A DNA stretch of 16,006 nucleotides from CAZYWA01 sp964650975 [NCBI: uncultured bacterium] (lineage in GTDB: Bacteria > JADJOY01): the NCBI GenBank assembly GCA_964650975.1, contig CAZYWA010000143.1, positions 1 to 16,006 of the forward strand, read 5' to 3'. The notes beneath the pieces were generated by a model. The model was not told the DNA's origin. It was given only the letters and a program-made list of their open reading frames with translations, and did no database searches. Positions 13,984 to 16,006 of the stretch are shown here, piece after piece; position 1 is the stretch's first letter, and every line of letters starts with the position of its first letter. Both the position numbers and the translations under genes were made by a program.

Positions 13984-15209
13984 ACCCGGGTTGCCTAAAA
14001 ATAGAGCAGGTCACTCCGGCTTCGCTGATCCCGTACGTGCGCAACGCGCGCACGCACAGCGAGGAGCAGATCGCGCAGGTCGCCGCGTCGATCCGGGAAT
14101 TTGGGTTCGTGAACCCGATCCTCATCGACGAGGAGAGCACCGTGATCGCGGGCCACTGCCGGCTCGCGGCGGCGCGGAAGCTCGGCCTGGCGGAGGTGCC
14201 GACGATCCGCCTGACCGGTCTCACAGCGACGCAGCGGAAGGCGCTCGCGCTCGCCGACAACAAGCTCGCGATGAACGCGGGCTGGGACGAAGAGCTTCTT
14301 CGGCTCGAGCTGGAGGAGCTGCAGGGCCTCGGGTTCGACCTCGACCTCACCGGCTTCAGCGCGCTCGACCTGGGGAAGCTGGGTGTGGAGGCCGGTGACG
14401 TTGTGGAGGACGAGATCCCGGAGCCGCCCGAGAACCCGACGACCCAGCGCGGCGACGTCTGGCTGCTCGGCGACCAGCGGCTGGTCTGCGGCGACTCGAC
14501 CGACCCGGCAACGATCGCGCTCGCGTGCGAGGGGCGGACGGCGAAGCTGCTCCACAGTGATCCGCCCTTCGGAGTGAATTACGTCGCCACGAAGAACGGC
14601 ATTCCTCGAAGTGGGTTCCGCAAGGCCAGCGAGCAGTGGGGCGACATCGTCAACGACGACCTGCAGGGCGAGAAGCTCCAGGCGTTCCTGGAGTCGGTGT
14701 TCCGCGCCTGCCTCCCGAATCTCGATCGCGCCGCTTGGTACATGTGGCACGCGCAGATCGGCGGCCAGCAAGATCCGACCGCGGCGGCGATGGCGACGCT
14801 CGGCGTGCTCATCCACCGGGTCGTCATCTGGAAGAAGCCCGGCTTCGTTTTGACGCGCTCGGGCATGTACCACTGGAGCCACGAGCCCTGTTTCTTCGGC
14901 TGGGTGAAGGGCCAGCAGCCCGCGTGGCTCGGCGACAAGTCGCAGCGCAGCGTGTGGGAGGTGGGCCGCGACGGAACGAAGAACCACCCGACACAGAAGC
15001 CGGTCGAGCTCTTCGCGATCCCGATCCGCAACCACCTGCACCGCGGCGAGCTCACGCTCGAACCGTTCGCCGGCTCCGGTTCGCAGGTGATCGCGGCCGA
15101 GCAACTGGAGCGTCGCTGCGCCGCCGTCGAGTACGAGCCGCGCTACTGCGACGTCGTCGTTCAGCGCTGGGAGGCCCTGACCGGCCGCTCAGCCGAGAGG
15201 AGATCCTGA
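13980..15209 (+). CDS. ParB-domain DNA adenine/cytosine methyltransferase (phage-type)
   Basis: This 409-aa protein has an N-terminal ParB/Srx-like domain (residues about 8-95, with VNPILIDEESTVIAGHCRLA then AARKLGLAEVP) fused to a DNA methyltransferase. SDPPFGVNY (193-201) is catalytic motif IV. HPTQKPVEL (336-344) and EPFAGSGSQVIAAEQL (361-376, the AdoMet-binding motif I) follow. Motif IV before motif I makes it a class-beta amino-methyltransferase (N6-adenine or N4-cytosine). This fusion is common in phage genomes just upstream of terminase genes, where methylation may protect phage DNA or mark packaging sites. No restriction partner is visible. The ATG overlaps the stop of the upstream frame (ATGA), and the stop overlaps the next ATG (TGATG), so translation is coupled. 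All expected motifs are intact. The long - strand ORF opposite is a shadow. Confidence 0.9.
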   Translation: MNPGCLKIEQVTPASLIPYVRNARTHSEEQIAQVAASIREFGFVNPILIDEESTVIAGHCRLAAARKLGLAEVPTIRLTGLTATQRKALALADNKLAMNAGWDEELLRLELEELQGLGFDLDLTGFSALDLGKLGVEAGDVVEDEIPEPPENPTTQRGDVWLLGDQRLVCGDSTDPATIALACEGRTAKLLHSDPPFGVNYVATKNGIPRSGFRKASEQWGDIVNDDLQGEKLQAFLESVFRACLPNLDRAAWYMWHAQIGGQQDPTAAAMATLGVLIHRVVIWKKPGFVLTRSGMYHWSHEPCFFGWVKGQQPAWLGDKSQRSVWEVGRDGTKNHPTQKPVELFAIPIRNHLHRGELTLEPFAGSGSQVIAAEQLERRCAAVEYEPRYCDVVVQRWEALTGRSAERRS

Positions 15210-15562
15210 TGGCCTACCCGAAGCACGAACCGACGCCCGAGATGCGGAAGACGATCGAGATGCTCGCGGCCGTGGGCGTCCCACACAAGGAGATCGCGCG
15301 TCTCCACCGCATGGGGAACGACACGCTGCGCCGCTGCTACAAGGACGAGTTGGCCACCGGCGCGACGAAGGCGAACGCGAAGGTCGCCGAGTCGCTCTTT
15401 CGGATGGCGACCGGCGCCAAGCCGAACGTCGCGGCCGCGATCTGGTGGTCGAAGACGCGGATGGGCTGGCGCGAGCCGAAGATCGAGAACGAGCACCATC
15501 ACGACGGGAAGCTCGTGGTCGAGCACGTCGAGAAGCCCATCCCGGTGTGGGCGAAGGAGTAG
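15209..15562 (+). CDS. Small-terminase-like phage HTH protein
   Basis: This is a 117-aa protein starting one base into the methyltransferase stop (TGATG), preceded by the GAGAGGAGAT ribosome-binding site. Residues 8-45 form a helix-turn-helix: TPEMRKTIEMLAAVGVPHKE then IARLHRMGNDTLRRCYKDEL. A helical stretch (AKVAESLFRMATGAKPNVAA) and AIWWSKTRMGWREP follow, a pattern typical of short phage proteins encoded just before the terminase large subunit. The tail is charged and His-rich (ENEHHHDGKLVVEHVE). It likely recognises DNA for packaging, as small terminases do. This is inferred from position and fold and not from a clear family match. The next gene starts five bases after its stop. Confidence 0.75.
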   Translation: MAYPKHEPTPEMRKTIEMLAAVGVPHKEIARLHRMGNDTLRRCYKDELATGATKANAKVAESLFRMATGAKPNVAAAIWWSKTRMGWREPKIENEHHHDGKLVVEHVEKPIPVWAKE

Positions 15563-15567
15563 CGGCG

Positions 15568-16006
15568 ATGGCGACGATCCAGATCCCGAAGCTCCACGCC
15601 GCCCAGCAGCGCGTCGTCCAGGAGGCCCGCCGATTCAACGTGCTCATGTGCGGCAGGCGGGTCGGGAAAACCTGGCTCGGCATCGACCGCGTGGCCGACG
15701 CCGCCGTGCGTGGTCTCCCGGTGGGCTGGTTCGCGCCGACCTACAAGCTGCTGCTCGAGGTGTGGCGGGAGCTGGAGATCATCTTCGCCCCCGTCACCGT
15801 GTCGGCGAGCGCGCAGGAGCGACAGCTCAGGCTGGTGGGCGGCGGCGTCGTGGACTTCTGGTCGCTGGAGCACGTCGACGCCGGCCGCGGGCGAAAGTAC
15901 GGCAGAGTGGTGATCGACGAGGCCGGGATCGTCCGCGATCTCGAAACCGCCTGGCAGCAGGCGATCCGGCCCACGCTCACGGACCTGAAGGGCGACGCCT
16001 GGTTCC
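15568..16006 (+). CDS. terL: Phage terminase large subunit (N-terminal part, cut by window end)
   Basis: The first 146 residues of a packaging ATPase/nuclease are visible. MATIQIPKLHAAQQRVVQEA is followed by the Walker A motif CGRRVGKT (28-35), then the adenine-region WFAPTYK (54-60), and the Walker B motif RVVIDEAG (113-120) with its catalytic Glu. These are diagnostic of terminase large subunits, which pump phage DNA into capsids and cut it with a C-terminal nuclease domain. The nuclease domain lies beyond the window edge. The gene follows the HTH protein after five bases, with a weak GCGG ribosome-binding site. Nothing in the visible part suggests inactivation, so the prophage may be intact on this side. 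Confidence 0.92.
   Translation, partial: MATIQIPKLHAAQQRVVQEARRFNVLMCGRRVGKTWLGIDRVADAAVRGLPVGWFAPTYKLLLEVWRELEIIFAPVTVSASAQERQLRLVGGGVVDFWSLEHVDAGRGRKYGRVVIDEAGIVRDLETAWQQAIRPTLTDLKGDAWF

Noticed and set aside
13995-15104. 369-aa - strand frame opposite the methyltransferase
   Set aside because: It is a shadow caused by high GC3. The + strand product contains DPPF, HPTQKP and FAGSGS motifs.
14636-15562. 308-aa + strand frame spanning the methyltransferase end and the HTH gene
   Set aside because: Its first two-thirds are an Arg/Pro-rich shadow of the methyltransferase. The real gene in this frame starts at ATG 15209.

Overview
This is a gene-sparse, patchy, high-GC bacterial window. It looks like an accessory region of a Gram-negative-type genome. 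Two things support that: YadA-head-like secreted beta-roll proteins, and repeated prophage or island insertions. I suspect an uncultured deltaproteobacterial or myxobacterial lineage, but the sequence does not prove it. Much of the window is decayed: truncated genes, frameshifted remnants and long stretches without a convincing gene.

Layout. (1) 1-1250 holds short phage-like pieces: a partial ORF end, a two-helix membrane protein, half of a zinc ribbon, and a stretch resembling the C-terminus of a terminase large subunit. (2) 1250-1856 has no gene but carries a 44-bp interrupted palindrome. (3) 1857-6312 is a run of three exported repeat proteins, all on the + strand. The first is a seven-repeat 'DGGY' beta-propeller-like protein. 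The other two are paralogous YadA-head-like beta-roll proteins, with the remnant of a tyrosine recombinase between them. (4) 6313-6966 is decayed DNA. (5) 6967-8340 is an intact phospholipase C/acid-phosphatase-family phosphoesterase, followed by decayed coding DNA. (6) 8775-10163 (-) is a P-loop GTPase with a Gly/Ala-rich C-terminal half. (7) 10637-12163 (-) is a patatin-like protein that has lost its nucleophile region. It lies head to head with a 5'-truncated DUF4365-like gene, which is translationally coupled to a large unidentified partner gene. (8) 13628-13651 is the antisense of a tRNA/tmRNA 3' end, read through by the partner ORF. I interpret it as the attachment core bounding a prophage that fills the right end. 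(9) 13980-16006 is a tightly packed phage packaging block: ParB-domain DNA methyltransferase, a small-terminase-like HTH protein, and the N-terminal part of the terminase large subunit.

How the genes relate. The right-hand block is one phage operon with 1-5 nt overlaps or spacing. The DUF4365-like gene and its partner form a second coupled pair, damaged at its 5' end and probably also at its 3' end. The three exported proteins probably share a cell-surface or extracellular role, but each has its own leader and ribosome-binding site. The GTPase, the two lipid-hydrolase-type genes and the DUF4365 pair resemble the mixed content of defence or accessory islands; that grouping is inference. The most unusual elements are the anchorless beta-roll paralogs around a recombinase remnant, the double-truncation junction near 12.1 kb, and the attachment-core fusion ORF at 13.6 kb.
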